Assembly (NCBI GenBank): GCA_022701275.1
Contig: CP031740.1
Location: forward strand, 1,375,001-1,439,000
DNA from: Microcoleus vaginatus PCC 9802
GTDB lineage: Bacteria > Cyanobacteriota > Cyanobacteriia > Cyanobacteriales > Microcoleaceae
Reading direction: 5' to 3'
Length of the DNA stretch: 64,000 nucleotides
This document shows, piece by piece, positions 29,842 to 40,200 of this stretch (position 1 is its first letter; each line of letters starts with the position of its first letter). The notes below the pieces were generated by a model. The model was not told the origin of the DNA. It searched no databases and was given only the letters and a program-made list of their open reading frames with translations. The position numbers and the translations under genes were made by a program.

Positions 29842-30617
29842 TTCGCATACCCATGAGAATGTTTACTATTTGCTGGTAGATTCACCTTGAAAGCAGAAGG
29901 CTAAAGATGCAGAAGGCAGTAGGCAGAATTAAAACCTCGGTGATCCGTCGGAGAGATTAAAATTTAGGGGAAAAGTTTAATTTTATCCCTAAGTGAAATC
30001 CGAGACTTGTCTCCCTAATCAGCTTAAGCTGTGTGAAAATTGCGATTTTTTGAGCAATTAACTGCAGAGAATGTAATGTAAATAGTCCGGCACGGGGAAC
30101 CTCTCTATGTAGATTTGCCCTGCACATTCTTAGCCAGATAAGTAGTGCATCAAAGCATTTGAAAGCCTTGGTTAGGGAAAATCCCAAAAAAATTTTATGG
30201 GTTCCAAATTTCTGACAATTTCTCTAGCTAGTACCTGATACATTCACCTTCGCGGAAACCAGGAAAATTGCCTAAAAATTTGATTAATTTAACTTTTTTT
30301 ATACCTGGCAAAAAGTTCCAAAAAATCTGAAATTTAGTTGTTGAGAAAGCTTGTTTTATTCGGGCGCTGCTTATGGCTAGCCAGCTCAGGAGTGCAAGAG
30401 ACGGATGTGCATCATTCTACGTGTGGGCGATCGGCAATAAACAAGATTTATTACCGATCGCTGTTAAAAAGAATCAGATCGAGCGCTCCTCTTCGTTAGC
30501 GCAGCCCGCCCCTACGGGGGCTGCGCTAACGTTTTCCACCAAATTTCAGGAGTTTGAGAGCTTTCTTCACCACTTCTAAGCGGGCTTGCTGCTTATAGCG
30601 CACTCTACCCGAGGTAG
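29842..30617. other. Intergenic region between two RTX paralogues
   Basis: 776 bp. It should hold the promoter of the downstream (minus-strand) gene at its left side and the 3' flank of the other at its right side. The only strong structure is the 14-bp-stem hairpin at 30494-30531. Short open frames present do not look coding. Confidence 0.5.
30494..30531. terminator. Perfect 14-bp hairpin, possible terminator
   Basis: CGTTAGCGCAGCCC pairs perfectly with GGGCTGCGCTAACG around a 10-base loop; TTTTCC follows on the plus side. It lies about 90 bp beyond the stop codon of the minus-strand RTX gene. No long T-tract on the minus side, so the terminator role is tentative; it may be a repeated palindrome. 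Confidence 0.5.
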
Positions 30618-33600
30618 TTAGATTGTTACCTGAGTGAAATCGGTAGCGGTGAGAATACCGGGGGTAATACCGTTAAGCTTAGCCAACAATTGATTGGTGT
30701 CCGTCACAGTAATCAAAGTTTGATTGTTGCTGGAAGTAATACTGAGTTGATTAAAACTCAAACCAGGATTCAACCCAATTAAATCCTCTCCCTTGCGGAA
30801 ATCATTAATGATGTCGCTACCCAAACTTTGATTTAGGAAAAACACATCATTTCCCGAACCACCAGTCAAAGTATCGTCCCCAACATCTCCGGAAAGGAAA
30901 TCGTCCCCAGCACCGCCGCTGAGAATATCATTACCTTTGCCGCTGTAGAGGGTATCGTTACCGATGTCGCCACAGAGCACATCGTTGTCATTGCCACCGA
31001 AGAGCAAGTCGTTGCCCTCACCGCCATCGAGACTGTCGTTTTCTTTGCCGCCGTAGAGGGTGTCATTTCCCCCCTCGCCAAAAATCAGGTCTGCACCTTC
31101 ATTGCCAAAGGCAATATCGTTGCCGTTTCCGGCATTAATTGTGTCATTTCCTAAGTTGCCTAAAATGTAGTCATCGCCATCTTCACCCAGCAAGATATCG
31201 TCATCTTTACCGCCGAAAATGCTGTCGTTACCAACGCCGCCGGCAACTGTATCATTGCCGAGATCTCCCCTCAACAAGTCGTCGCCCTCGGCATCTACCA
31301 CAGTGTCAGGATCTTTGCCAGCGTAGATGGTATCGTTGCCAGCGCCGCCAGCGATGAAATCGCTGCCTCCATTGCCGAAGATTGAGTCGTTATCTGCGCC
31401 ACCGTCAATGTTGTCATTGTCACCCATGCCGTAGAGAGTATCGTTGCCGGCTTGTCCGTTAATTGACTCGTTGATGCCACCGCCCATGATGAAATCGTTA
31501 CCTTCGCCGCCGTTGACAGTTTGTTGGACGGGGTTGGGGGTGATGGTGGCAGGATCTAGTTGCGGGGCGTTGAGGCTATCGAGTAGGCAATCATCTACGG
31601 CCGGAGTGGGAGTCGGTGCGGGAGTAGGAGTCGGCGTCGGCGGAGTCGGCGCAGGTGTGGGAGTAGGAGTGGGTTCGGGTGTAGGTGTCGGAGTGGGTTC
31701 GGGTGTGGGAGTAGGAGTGGGTTCGGGCGTCGGAGTTGGCGCCGGAGTCGGTGTGGGAGTAGGAGTCGGCGTCGGCGGAGTTGGTGTGGGAGTCTCAGTT
31801 GGAGTTGGCGCCGGAGTCGGTGTGGGGGTAGGAGTCGGCGTCGGCGGAGTTGGTGTGGGAGTCTCAGTTGGAATTGGCGCCGGAGTCGGTGTGGGAGTAG
31901 GAGTGGGTTCGGGCGTCGGAGTTGGCGCCGGAGTCGGTGTGGGAGTAGGAGTGGGTTCGGGCGTCGGAGTCGGCGCCGGAGTCGGTGTGGGAGTAGGAGT
32001 GGGTTCGGGCGTCGGAATTGGCGCCGGAGTCGGTGTGGGAGTAGGAGTGGGTTCGGGCGTCGGAGTTGGCGCCGGAGTCGGTGTGGGAGTAGGAGTCGGT
32101 TCGGGCGTCGGAGTCGGCGCCGGAGTCGGTGTGGGAGTAGGAGTGGGTTCGGGCGTCGGAGTTGGCGCCGGAGTCGGAGTTGGCACTGGGACGACACTAC
32201 CTCCCAATTCAAAAGAGCCGCTGTCCACGATCGCGCCTGGAATGCTGTCGCCATCTTGAGGGCGAGTCACGCCGCGCTGATCTGTAGCGGGTGCGCCGGT
32301 GGCAATCCCTTTATCAATTGCCGGGCTTCCTGTCAGCAGCGGCCTGACTAAAGCGCCGTTGAGGTTTTGCAAAGGGCCAAGTAAGGGGTCTGCGATCGTC
32401 ACACTTGTCGTCACCTTGGTATCGGTGTCAATCACCGGCCACTGAAAATTCCCTCCTTGATCGCTATATTGGGCGGTGACGTGTTGCTGAATGCCCCAAG
32501 GGTTTCCTCCGTTAGCCGCTGTATTGTTGGAAAGAATCGTGTTTTTGAGGGTGACATTATTGGCATCGGCGAAGATACCTCCACCAACCCAGCCTGCTGA
32601 ATTATCGGCGATCGTCGTGTTGAGAATGGTTGTGGGTGCACCAAGAGTCATTGCACCGCCGAGTTTGTTGAAATCACCAGCAGCAAACGCCGTGGAGTTG
32701 CCAGAAAACGTACTGTTAGTAATCGTAGTAGGGGCATTTCGCATCCACAGCCCGCCACCTTGATTGCCGGCTTTGTTGCCCGCAAAGGTGGTGTTGGTAA
32801 TGGTCAATCCCTGGTTGGTGCTGTCGCTCAAAATCGTTACCCCACCACCGTTTCCAGGATTTCCACCGTTGGGTAGCGCCAGAATTTCGTTATTTTGGAA
32901 GGTGCTCTTTTCCAAAATAACCTTGTCTTGGCTGCCGGTGAACAGATAAGCTGCGCCTCCTTCACCTCGACCTTTATTGTCTTGAAATACGCTATTGGTA
33001 ATCTTAATTGTGCCGGAAGCTTCGCTCGGATTGCTGGCTCTGTCTGTGTAAACTGCGCCGCCAAAACCCCTTAAAAACGGATTATCTTGGCCTGTTGCGT
33101 AAACGGCTGCGGTGGTATCGTTGCCGATAAATCGGGAGTTGTCAATTGTCAGCTTACCTTGAAGGCTGTTAATCGCCCCGCCGTTAATTCCTTTGTTGTT
33201 GGTGAAGTCGCTGTTGGTGACTGTAAAAGTTTTGAAACTCAAAAAGCCGATCGCACCTGCACCACGTTCATCGTTAGCGGAGGTGGCTACGTTGCCGTTG
33301 AATTTACTGTTGGTAACAGTTAGGGTATTGTTGAAATTACCGAAAATTGCGCCACCGCCTTTATCGGCGACGTTGTTGTTGAACTGAACGTTTTCTACTG
33401 TGAGGTTTACTTCGTCGGTTGTGCCGATCGCGCCACCTCGATCAGTAGTTTTGCCGTTAGTAATAATCAGGTTTTTGACAACAAAATTGGTAGCAGTCGC
33501 AACGTTTGCATTGACAAAAAAGGCGCGGGATGCGTTGTTGCCACTGATAGTTAAACCCGCTGCTGCGGCGCCGTCAATCGTGATGTTTTTGCCAACGGGA

Positions 33601-34301
33601 ATATCGAGTTGACCGCTGGTTAGAGTAATGGTTTGGCTGGCTAAACCTGGAGCGAAGGTAATTATATCGCCGGCAACAGCGGTGGCGATCGCAGCCCTTA
33701 ATGAACCCGGTCCGCTATCGCTATTGTTGGCTACTACGATCGTAGCTAAATCACCTTGGTAACTTGCCATAGCCTCGGTCTGCAAGGCTAAGGGAGATTC
33801 AATTTTGCCCTTAGCAAATTCTAAATTCCAGTCGCCGCCGCGGCCGGTTGTGTTGGTGGATGCCGCAACGTCAGCCCCGGTTAATTGACTGAATCGATCG
33901 ACGAAATTAGCACCTGTACCGCCTGCTACATCGCAGCCGTACAGCATGATGTCTGCTTGTGGGGCTAGTGAACTTTGCCACTTTTCTAAGTGGCTTTTGT
34001 ATTGCTCTATGTTATCGGAACCCACAGCGGTATTGCCTAATTGTAGGCTGCCAGAACTGCCATGAGAAATAATGTGAACCGAGTCTAGCGCCCCCTTAGT
34101 AGAGGCGTATTTTTCCATCTCGGAGGTGATTTGTTCGATGCCGTTTTTGGTGCGATCGAGTATTACTACCTGCTGTCCCGGCAGCACTCCCGCTGTCATT
34201 GACTCGTAATCTTCCACGCCGGAGTCAATGAAGACTAAGGAGCGCATTGGTCGTTTTTCAAAAGAAGATTGTGAGTTAATTTGAGCGAATGTAGAACTCA
34301 T
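30618..34301 (-). CDS. Large secreted protein: DUF4347 - beta-helix - Thr/Pro linker - RTX repeats (paralogue)
   Basis: 1227 residues from the ATG at 34301 ([11 protein letters not shown]), with GGAG 8 bases upstream and matching the paralogue's start; the frame is open 18 codons further up. Same order as the gene at 26509: DUF4347 ([21 protein letters not shown]), beta-helix repeats, the choice-of-anchor-Q-like ending ([19 protein letters not shown]), a much longer linker of [14 protein letters not shown]-like units (about 190 residues), then RTX Ca2+-binding repeats. From 30640 to about 31600 the DNA is almost identical to 26520-27480. Expected to leave the cell by a type I system; no exporter genes are in the window. 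Confidence 0.88.
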   Translation of the reverse strand: MSSTFAQINSQSSFEKRPMRSLVFIDSGVEDYESMTAGVLPGQQVVILDRTKNGIEQITSEMEKYASTKGALDSVHIISHGSSGSLQLGNTAVGSDNIEQYKSHLEKWQSSLAPQADIMLYGCDVAGGTGANFVDRFSQLTGADVAASTNTTGRGGDWNLEFAKGKIESPLALQTEAMASYQGDLATIVVANNSDSGPGSLRAAIATAVAGDIITFAPGLASQTITLTSGQLDIPVGKNITIDGAAAAGLTISGNNASRAFFVNANVATATNFVVKNLIITNGKTTDRGGAIGTTDEVNLTVENVQFNNNVADKGGGAIFGNFNNTLTVTNSKFNGNVATSANDERGAGAIGFLSFKTFTVTNSDFTNNKGINGGAINSLQGKLTIDNSRFIGNDTTAAVYATGQDNPFLRGFGGAVYTDRASNPSEASGTIKITNSVFQDNKGRGEGGAAYLFTGSQDKVILEKSTFQNNEILALPNGGNPGNGGGVTILSDSTNQGLTITNTTFAGNKAGNQGGGLWMRNAPTTITNSTFSGNSTAFAAGDFNKLGGAMTLGAPTTILNTTIADNSAGWVGGGIFADANNVTLKNTILSNNTAANGGNPWGIQQHVTAQYSDQGGNFQWPVIDTDTKVTTSVTIADPLLGPLQNLNGALVRPLLTGSPAIDKGIATGAPATDQRGVTRPQDGDSIPGAIVDSGSFELGGSVVPVPTPTPAPTPTPEPTPTPTPTPAPTPTPEPTPTPTPTPAPTPTPEPTPTPTPTPAPIPTPEPTPTPTPTPAPTPTPEPTPTPTPTPAPTPTPEPTPTPTPTPAPIPTETPTPTPPTPTPTPTPTPAPTPTETPTPTPPTPTPTPTPTPAPTPTPEPTPTPTPEPTPTPTPEPTPTPTPAPTPPTPTPTPAPTPTPAVDDCLLDSLNAPQLDPATITPNPVQQTVNGGEGNDFIMGGGINESINGQAGNDTLYGMGDNDNIDGGADNDSIFGNGGSDFIAGGAGNDTIYAGKDPDTVVDAEGDDLLRGDLGNDTVAGGVGNDSIFGGKDDDILLGEDGDDYILGNLGNDTINAGNGNDIAFGNEGADLIFGEGGNDTLYGGKENDSLDGGEGNDLLFGGNDNDVLCGDIGNDTLYSGKGNDILSGGAGDDFLSGDVGDDTLTGGSGNDVFFLNQSLGSDIINDFRKGEDLIGLNPGLSFNQLSITSSNNQTLITVTDTNQLLAKLNGITPGILTATDFTQVTI

Positions 34302-35076
34302 AGTGGAGACTCCATAAAGGGCATTATTAGTAGATACACCCCGGATTAATCTCATCAGGCTTATTTAATTATATCTTAACACCACATTGAGAAATTGTAC
34401 ATTTTTAGAATTTTTTTGTTTTATTATTTATTTGTATTCCCATATACCTGTTGGCGCATTTCTCGAAGGGAAGTTTTGGCCACTACCGCTGGGAATAGAT
34501 AGCAAATTTTATGGGAATATTCAAATACATCCCGGTGTTACATACAATTCTTTTCAACTTTATGTGGCTAAGAGTAGCCTTCTCTTAGGTATTAGAAAAT
34601 GGTGCACTAATTTTCCATTCCCTCAATTTTATTAATTATATTTAGGAGTTTTTAGGGGACTGTGATATTTTACGTGTATGCACAAGGTAGTACGGATTAC
34701 CTACCTTTATTTCATTCCCTCTAAAACTGAATAATGTACATTTTTAATAATTATATATGCTTTGAAATTGCTAGATATTCGATACACCCAAATACTGATG
34801 CTAAGGGGGTTTGGCCGCATTTACTAAGAGTAAAAACTCTGATATTAAATAGAGGTTAATGGCTGGGGAGCAATTTGTTTGTAGGCGGGTGCGGACACTT
34901 TGAGGACTGCCCTCGTCCCTAAAAACGGGATTAAAATTATTCAGGGGGATTTGATAGGATTGCAGGTTGAGTCCGAGCAAATCGTTGATTGCGATCGCGC
35001 CTGCCTCCCTAATTACAATTGCATTCGAGTCCAGTCGCCCTCGGTACGTTCCACACCCTCCATTAAATCACTCTCC
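34302..35076. other. Intergenic stretch upstream of the RTX paralogue, no convincing gene
   Basis: About 775 bp, AT-rich in its left two thirds. It must contain the promoter for the minus-strand RTX gene. A plus-strand frame at 34387-34635 encodes 82 residues without any recognisable feature or good ribosome site and is not called. The right part (from about 34860) is compositionally closer to coding DNA and may be the decayed 3' part of the truncated DUF4347 gene. Confidence 0.4.
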
Positions 35077-35481
35077 TTAATTAGCAAACAGTCGATCGCG
35101 CCCACCGCCGTTGCTGAGTGTATCACTATCTCGATCGGCATAACACGAACCAATGCCGCTGTTTTGAGTCAGAGAACTATGCGATTTTGGCAATTGACTT
35201 TTGTATGGTTCTAGGTAATCTGAAGTGAAGATAACAGAGCCTAATTGCAGTTGACCCGAGCTTTCCCTAAAAGTTGTGCGAACTTTGTCAATCTCTCTAA
35301 GGATAGAGGCATATTTTTGAAGTGCCGAGGTAATTTTCTCGATGCAGTCAGATTCCCCAGCCAAAATTCCGGAAACACAATATCCACCGTTATTAATGCT
35401 GGAGTCCTTGAATACAAAGCTTTTGGATGGGGGATTTGCGTATTCCGAGGCGGGAGTCGTTTCCCTTAAAGAAGTCAACAT
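35077..35481 (-). pseudogene. Truncated, degenerate DUF4347 paralogue
   Basis: 134 residues from the ATG at 35481, which has a strong GGAGG site 8 bases upstream. The sequence follows the two RTX paralogues: SFVFKDSS for LVFIDSG, ILAGESDCIEKITSALQKYAS, SGQLQLGSVIFTSDYLEPYKSQL. It then breaks into SCYADRDSDTLSNGGGRDRLF, which looks like DUF4347 joined to a scrap of RTX repeat. The conserved SHG histidine is replaced (FRESSG) and the GCDVA block is lost. The intact ribosome site suggests it may still be translated. Confidence 0.65.
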
Positions 35482-35834
35482 ATTCCGTCCTCCAAAAGTG
35501 AGTTGAGCGCTAGATAAACCCCTGGGATCAGACCGCCAGAAGCTGCCAGCTACCTTGTTTATTTCGCTCATTCTTATTTAACCTATCTCTTAGTTTCCCC
35601 TATTTCTGCAGCACTGCCATCCGCGATCGCACGGAATTTACATTCTGCGTGTTTTCCCTGACTTCCGGCAAACGCGCAATTACCTATCGATCCGATATCC
35701 TATCCGTGATACCACTTTAAAAAAAAAATCCAACTGTAAGCCGGTGCTTCAAACCTCGATAGTCTGCACTCATTCCCCTATCTAAAATCTAAAGGGGTAT
35801 GACAGTTAGCTGATTGGCCTCGCAACTGCACCGC
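35482..35834. other. Intergenic, nothing recognised
   Basis: 353 bp between two minus-strand genes. It contains the promoter and ribosome site of the truncated DUF4347 gene (GGAGG just upstream of 35481) and otherwise no hairpin, RNA gene or repeat that I can support. Confidence 0.4.
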
Positions 35835-37322
35835 TCAAGATTCTGTGGAAGATGGCGGTTTTTTCCCTGCATTGCGAATATTAATAATCTTGTTGAGCGC
35901 CTCAAACCAAAAAGCAGCCCCCATAGAAATAGCTACGCCGCTCAATATCCAACCAAACAATTTTGCCATCAACGCCGGCCACAATAAATTGCCCTGCTTA
36001 TCTCTATCTAAGCTGTTCTGTTCGCTCCATCCAAAAGGCAGAGCTACCTGATCCAAAGCTCGATCGACATCCTTTTGAACTTGTGTCAGACTGCTTAAAT
36101 TATTTGATTTAGTCTTAGCATTGTTTGCCACCAACTGCTGAGCATACAAGTTAACATTCGATCGCAGCATCGAATCCTTCGACAGCCGATCAATAATATT
36201 AATGGTATCAGCATTAGCAGCGACAGCAATCGCAGTTCCGAGCAAAATAGCCACCCCTCGGGCATTCCGCTTGTAAACCCCAGAAGCACGCTGCATCGAT
36301 TGGTCAAACCAAATTTCAATTTCTTGCTGAAACCGCTGCAACTGCTCTTGAGTATCTCCCCCGCCTTTTTCAGCGCGCTGCGCTAAAAGATAAAGGCTGC
36401 GTTTCAAAGAGTCTGGCATACTGTCCAAGGTTTGTTGAATTTGTTGGTAAATCGGACTGTCCTCTTTTAGCTCCATAATTTCGCCTACCGTATCTTGACT
36501 TTTTTTAACAGTATTTAACAGATTGCTCAAACTCGGTTGCAGTTGCCCTAGCAGCGCCGCCCGCTCAAATTTGCTGTCAAAACGAGCCTTAACAAATGCC
36601 ATATGCCTCTGAAAATCTCTCCCTGCCAGCTCGGCTTCAGGCAGATAAACCTGAGAGTCCTTAATATAAAATCCCAGCTTTTCCGACATCCTATCCAAGC
36701 TGTTGTTCAAACTTACCAACTCGTTTTTATAATCTTCAATAACTCGATTAAACTCCGCAGTCAGCCAGCCAAATTCTTGCTCGATAATCGGTTTAGTAGA
36801 GTGCGGCAGATTCAGACTCTCTCCTATCCTTTTAATTTGTGCCAACTGTAAATTCTTAAATCTTTCTAATCTCGTTTTAGAAATAGAGCTGAGCAAACTA
36901 GAAATCTTTAAAGTATCCAAAAGGCTAGCAGAAAAACACTCGGCTGGAATATAAGAAGGTCCACTGGATTTATTGCCGAAAACATTTTTAGTACCCGTAA
37001 CTCCGTGGTAAAAATCTCCCATGCGGTGCGTAACAGAACGGAATCCCTCGGATAAAAGCCCTTTCGCGCCCTGATTCAAATCCTTGATCATGGGATTGGT
37101 GTAAATCGAATTTGCCAATTGTCCGACTCGCTTAAATTGCATGGGATCTTTCGCGCCTTCGCTGCCACCAGAAATCAGCACTTCGATCGACTTCTTTAAA
37201 TGTTCCGCGCGCCACTGCAAAACAGTAGCAATCAGTTCCTGAATTTCCGAAGCTAGCAAGCTTAAAGTCAGGTAGATAAAGACTAAGCCAATGATAATAT
37301 CTATAATTACAGGCAAGTTCAT
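35835..37322 (-). CDS. Unrecognised membrane protein, 495 residues
   Basis: Not assigned to a family. An N-terminal membrane segment (about 5-25, IIDIIIGLVFIYLTLSLLA) is followed by SEIQELIATVLQWRAEHLKKSI, a feature I associate with other cyanobacterial hypothetical proteins. The middle (150-350) is long-helical and charged, likely coiled coil. Two further membrane segments lie near 355-375 (VAILLGTAIAVAANA) and 455-475. The helical part would then face the cytoplasm. It stands alone, divergent from the glycosyltransferase gene with 74 bp between them. No catalytic motif was seen. Confidence 0.75.
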   Translation of the reverse strand: MNLPVIIDIIIGLVFIYLTLSLLASEIQELIATVLQWRAEHLKKSIEVLISGGSEGAKDPMQFKRVGQLANSIYTNPMIKDLNQGAKGLLSEGFRSVTHRMGDFYHGVTGTKNVFGNKSSGPSYIPAECFSASLLDTLKISSLLSSISKTRLERFKNLQLAQIKRIGESLNLPHSTKPIIEQEFGWLTAEFNRVIEDYKNELVSLNNSLDRMSEKLGFYIKDSQVYLPEAELAGRDFQRHMAFVKARFDSKFERAALLGQLQPSLSNLLNTVKKSQDTVGEIMELKEDSPIYQQIQQTLDSMPDSLKRSLYLLAQRAEKGGGDTQEQLQRFQQEIEIWFDQSMQRASGVYKRNARGVAILLGTAIAVAANADTINIIDRLSKDSMLRSNVNLYAQQLVANNAKTKSNNLSSLTQVQKDVDRALDQVALPFGWSEQNSLDRDKQGNLLWPALMAKLFGWILSGVAISMGAAFWFEALNKIINIRNAGKKPPSSTES

Positions 37323-37396
37323 GGTATTTTCCTAGTCGCAAATAACTGCTGTCTAAGTTTACCTTCAGTTTGGGACGCTCAAAACTCTCTTAACTT

Positions 37397-39058
37397 ATGT
37401 CAGAAATCTTTCCATTCCTGGGCCACAAACCGAAAAATCGCTGGAATGACAACTTTACAGACAAAGTGTGGATGCTGGCTTTTCTGTTGGCTGCAGTGCT
37501 GATTTTCGGGCTGAATCTGGGCGGCGTGGCTTTGCGGGATTGGGATGAAGGCATTGCAGCGCAGGTAAGCCGCGAAATTTGGCGCGGCAACTTAAATTGG
37601 CTGTATCCGACGATCGACTCAATGCCTTATGTCAACAAACCGCCGCTAGTACACTGGCTAATCGGGCTGTGTTTTGCAGCAGGCGGTGTCAGCGAATGGA
37701 CGGCGAGGTTGGTACCGGCGATGCTGACAGCCACTTCAGTGCCCTTGCTTTACGCCATTGGCAGGGAGTTGTTTCCCAGACGGTCGATCGCCATTTTTTC
37801 TGCCTTCGTTTATCTGACGCTGTTACCGGTGGTGCGGCATGGACGTTTGGCGATGTTGGATGGGGCGGTTTTGTGTTTTTTGCTGGGGGCGATGTGGTGT
37901 TTGCTACGATCGCGCCGGGATTTGCGCTACGCTTTGGGCGCGGGGATTGGGTTCGGACTCATTTGCCTGACTAAGGGCGTGATGTTGGGGCTGCTGTTGG
38001 CTGCTGTTGGCTGTATTTTTTTGGTTTGGGATACCCCGCGACTCCTCACTTCTGGGTATCTTTGGGGCGGATTGGCGATCGGAACTTTGCCAGTAGCTGC
38101 TTGGTATTTTGCCCAATGGCTGCACTACGGCCAATATTTCATCCACACTAATTTAGTTAACGAATCTTTCCGGCGCATTTCGGAACCTGTGAGCAGTCAC
38201 AGAGGCCCGCCTTGGTATTATCTTTTAGAAATTTTAAAATTAGCTTGGCCCTGGCAGTTATTTTGGCTGCAAGGGCTGCGTTTGAGTTGGGAAAATCGCA
38301 GTTTTCCCGGGCCAAAATTAGTATTGGTTTGGACGGGAGTATATCTGCTGGCTATTTCTGTGATGAATACTAAATTACCGTGGTATGTTTTGCCAATTTA
38401 TCCAGCTTTTGCTCTTGCAGTTGGCAGTTATCTCGCTGAAGTTTGGGAGCAACTGTGGCTCCCGCCAGAGCCGGTCAAAGAGGAAGCAGAAGAACGTTTT
38501 GATGCTATTTCTTTGTTGCCTCATCCCGCGATTTTGGCAGTGCTGGCTGTAGTTGCTGTCGTCGGTTGCGTGTACTTCAGTGGCTGGGTACCGATCGGGG
38601 GACAAATTATGGCTCCCGAGCGTGATTTGCAGTTAATGCTGATGGTTGTAGCTTTGACAATGACAATGGCTGCAGTGTTGCTGCACCGCAAAGACCGGCA
38701 GTTTATATTAGTTTTAATTTGGGGAACTTACCTGACGCTATTGGTATTGGTGGCTTCAGATAACTGGGTTTGGGAACTGGCGGAGGATTATCCCGTTAAG
38801 CCGATCGCCGAAATTGTCCGCACAGGAACTCCGGCGGGTCAACAAGTGTTTACTTCTCACCGCTTGGGCCGTCCATCGCTGAATTTTTACAGTGAACGCC
38901 AAGTTATTGTCGCCGACGCGCCGACGCTCAAACAGAAATGGCAATCTCATCCTCCACCTTATTTTCTGTTAGAAAAACCAGTTTTCAAACATTTAGGTTT
39001 GCAGAATGCTGAGATTGTCAAAACAGCGGACGATTGGGTTTTGGTCACTCGAAAATAA
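37397..39058 (+). CDS. ArnT/PMT-type membrane glycosyltransferase (GT-C fold)
   Basis: 553 residues with about ten hydrophobic segments. The first periplasmic loop has RDWDEGIAAQVSREIW, the acidic motif of GT-C enzymes, followed by YVNKPPLVHWLIG, the KPPL-W motif of lipid-linked-sugar transferases (ArnT, dolichyl-phosphate-mannose mannosyltransferase relatives). C-terminal soluble domain from about 460. It should transfer a sugar from a polyprenyl-phosphate carrier to lipid or protein on the outer face of the plasma membrane; acceptor and donor are unknown. Its last seven codons and stop lie inside the 561-bp unit that is duplicated downstream. Confidence 0.85.
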   Translation: MSEIFPFLGHKPKNRWNDNFTDKVWMLAFLLAAVLIFGLNLGGVALRDWDEGIAAQVSREIWRGNLNWLYPTIDSMPYVNKPPLVHWLIGLCFAAGGVSEWTARLVPAMLTATSVPLLYAIGRELFPRRSIAIFSAFVYLTLLPVVRHGRLAMLDGAVLCFLLGAMWCLLRSRRDLRYALGAGIGFGLICLTKGVMLGLLLAAVGCIFLVWDTPRLLTSGYLWGGLAIGTLPVAAWYFAQWLHYGQYFIHTNLVNESFRRISEPVSSHRGPPWYYLLEILKLAWPWQLFWLQGLRLSWENRSFPGPKLVLVWTGVYLLAISVMNTKLPWYVLPIYPAFALAVGSYLAEVWEQLWLPPEPVKEEAEERFDAISLLPHPAILAVLAVVAVVGCVYFSGWVPIGGQIMAPERDLQLMLMVVALTMTMAAVLLHRKDRQFILVLIWGTYLTLLVLVASDNWVWELAEDYPVKPIAEIVRTGTPAGQQVFTSHRLGRPSLNFYSERQVIVADAPTLKQKWQSHPPPYFLLEKPVFKHLGLQNAEIVKTADDWVLVTRK

Positions 39059-39171
39059 GTGATCGTGTGTGCCCCAATTCTCGTAGGGCCGGATTTCACC
39101 AACCATCTATGTCAGAAACCAACAATATAATAAACCCGCCCCCACCCAACGACTGAGAATAGTTATATTTT

Positions 39172-39195
39172 GCCCCGATTATGGGGCTTTTTTTT
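39172..39195 (+). terminator. Rho-independent terminator of the glycosyltransferase gene
   Basis: GCCCC-GATTAT-GGGGC followed by eight T residues, about 115 bp after the stop codon. A strong classic terminator for plus-strand transcripts. Confidence 0.85.
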
Positions 39196-39646
39196 GTGCT
39201 TGTTAATTCTTCGCAACTAGGATTGATTGCAGAAATTTGAGTTGTAAAAGTTTGTCTTTGGAGTTTTCCAGAGCTTAAAAATTTAGAGATTTTGGCACTA
39301 CAGAAGGCTCTGATTTTTTAATTTCTGTTTGCGGTGTCGGGTGGAGTCGAAGCCTCCTTCGATTCCGCATTAATAGAAGACCTCGACAAAATTTGTCTTA
39401 GCTACCTATTTCTAGGCAGTGCCGACTTAAATTTAAGTGCCGTAACCCTTCGGCTGGGGGGATAGGACGATGCCTTAGGGACGGCTTTCTATGCGGTAGA
39501 GGCGTCCCCCAAAATTAGACTATTAGAAATCTAGTCTTTTGTCAACAGCTATTTATGGTTTCCCTTAAACTGTCGCATTAATAGAAGAATTCCACTGGGT
39601 TTTGGTAACTCGAAAATAAGCGATCGTGTGTGCCCAAATTCTCGTA

Positions 39647-39703
39647 GGGGCGGGTTTCACCAACCATCTATGTCAGAAACCAACAATATAATAAACCCGC
39701 CCC
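39647..39703. repeat. Palindromic intergenic repeat, arms GGGGCGGGTTT / AAACCCGCCCC
   Basis: 11-bp perfect arms around a core containing ACCATCTATGTCAGAAACCAAC. A decayed-arm copy lies 561 bp to the left (39086-39142) and a related copy with 16-bp arms sits at 50396-50460. All three lie just after gene 3' ends or in copies of such a region. This looks like a small dispersed repeat family. Confidence 0.65.
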
Positions 39704-39732
39704 CACCCAACGACTGAGAATAGTTATATTTT

Positions 39733-39756
39733 GCCCCGATTATGGGGCTTTTTTTT
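39733..39756 (+). terminator. Duplicated terminator (second copy)
   Basis: Identical hairpin GCCCC-GATTAT-GGGGC plus eight T residues, exactly 561 bp after the first. It would stop any plus-strand readthrough before the CRISPR array. Confidence 0.8.
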
Positions 39757-40200
39757 GTGCTTGTTAATTCTTCGCAACTCGGATTGATTGCAGAAATTTG
39801 AGTGGTAAAAGTTGGTCTTTGGAGTTTTCCAGAGGTTAAAGATTTAGAGCTTTTGGCACTACAGAAGGCTCTGATTTTTTAATTTCTGTTTGCGGTGTCG
39901 GGGGGGGTCGAAGCCTCCTTCGATTCCGCATTAATAGAGACTTCGACTAAATTTGTCTTAGCTACCTATTTCTAGGCAGTGACAATGTAAGTTGCTACAC
40001 AGTGACAATGTAAGTGGCGTAACCCTTCGACTGGGGGATAGAACGATGCCTTAAAGACGTTATTCTATGCGGTAGAGGCGTCCCCTAAAGGCATCCCCCC
40101 AAAACTACACTATTAGAAATCTAGTCTTTTGTCAACAGCTATTTATGGTTGCCCTTAAACTGTCGCATTAATAGAAGACTTCCACTAATTTTGTTTTAGC

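Larger units (their letters stand above)
39035..40185. repeat. Tandem duplication of about 561 bp between the glycosyltransferase gene and the CRISPR array
   Basis: Copy 1 is 39035-39595 and copy 2 is 39596-40185 (590 bp, with small insertions such as a doubled CAGTGACAATGTAAG near 39980-40015). Copy 1 includes the last seven codons and stop of the glycosyltransferase (TGGGTTTTGGT at 39035 and 39596). Each copy carries a palindromic repeat, a terminator hairpin and a GCATTAATAGA-type element. Copy 2 ends 15 bp before the first CRISPR repeat. No gene was found in this stretch. Confidence 0.85.

Noticed and set aside
31595-32259. Long alternative frames (VG-rich and Arg/Leu-rich) over the Thr-Pro linker of the second paralogue
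   Set aside because: Same low-complexity shadow effect; no start context or domain.
34387-34635. Plus-strand frame of 82 codons
   Set aside because: AT-rich, no ribosome site, no family resemblance; upstream of an RTX gene on the other strand.
39960-40200. AT-rich left flank as the CRISPR leader
   Set aside because: Repeat handle orientation, decayed repeat ends on the left and the operon strand favour the right flank; not fully excluded.
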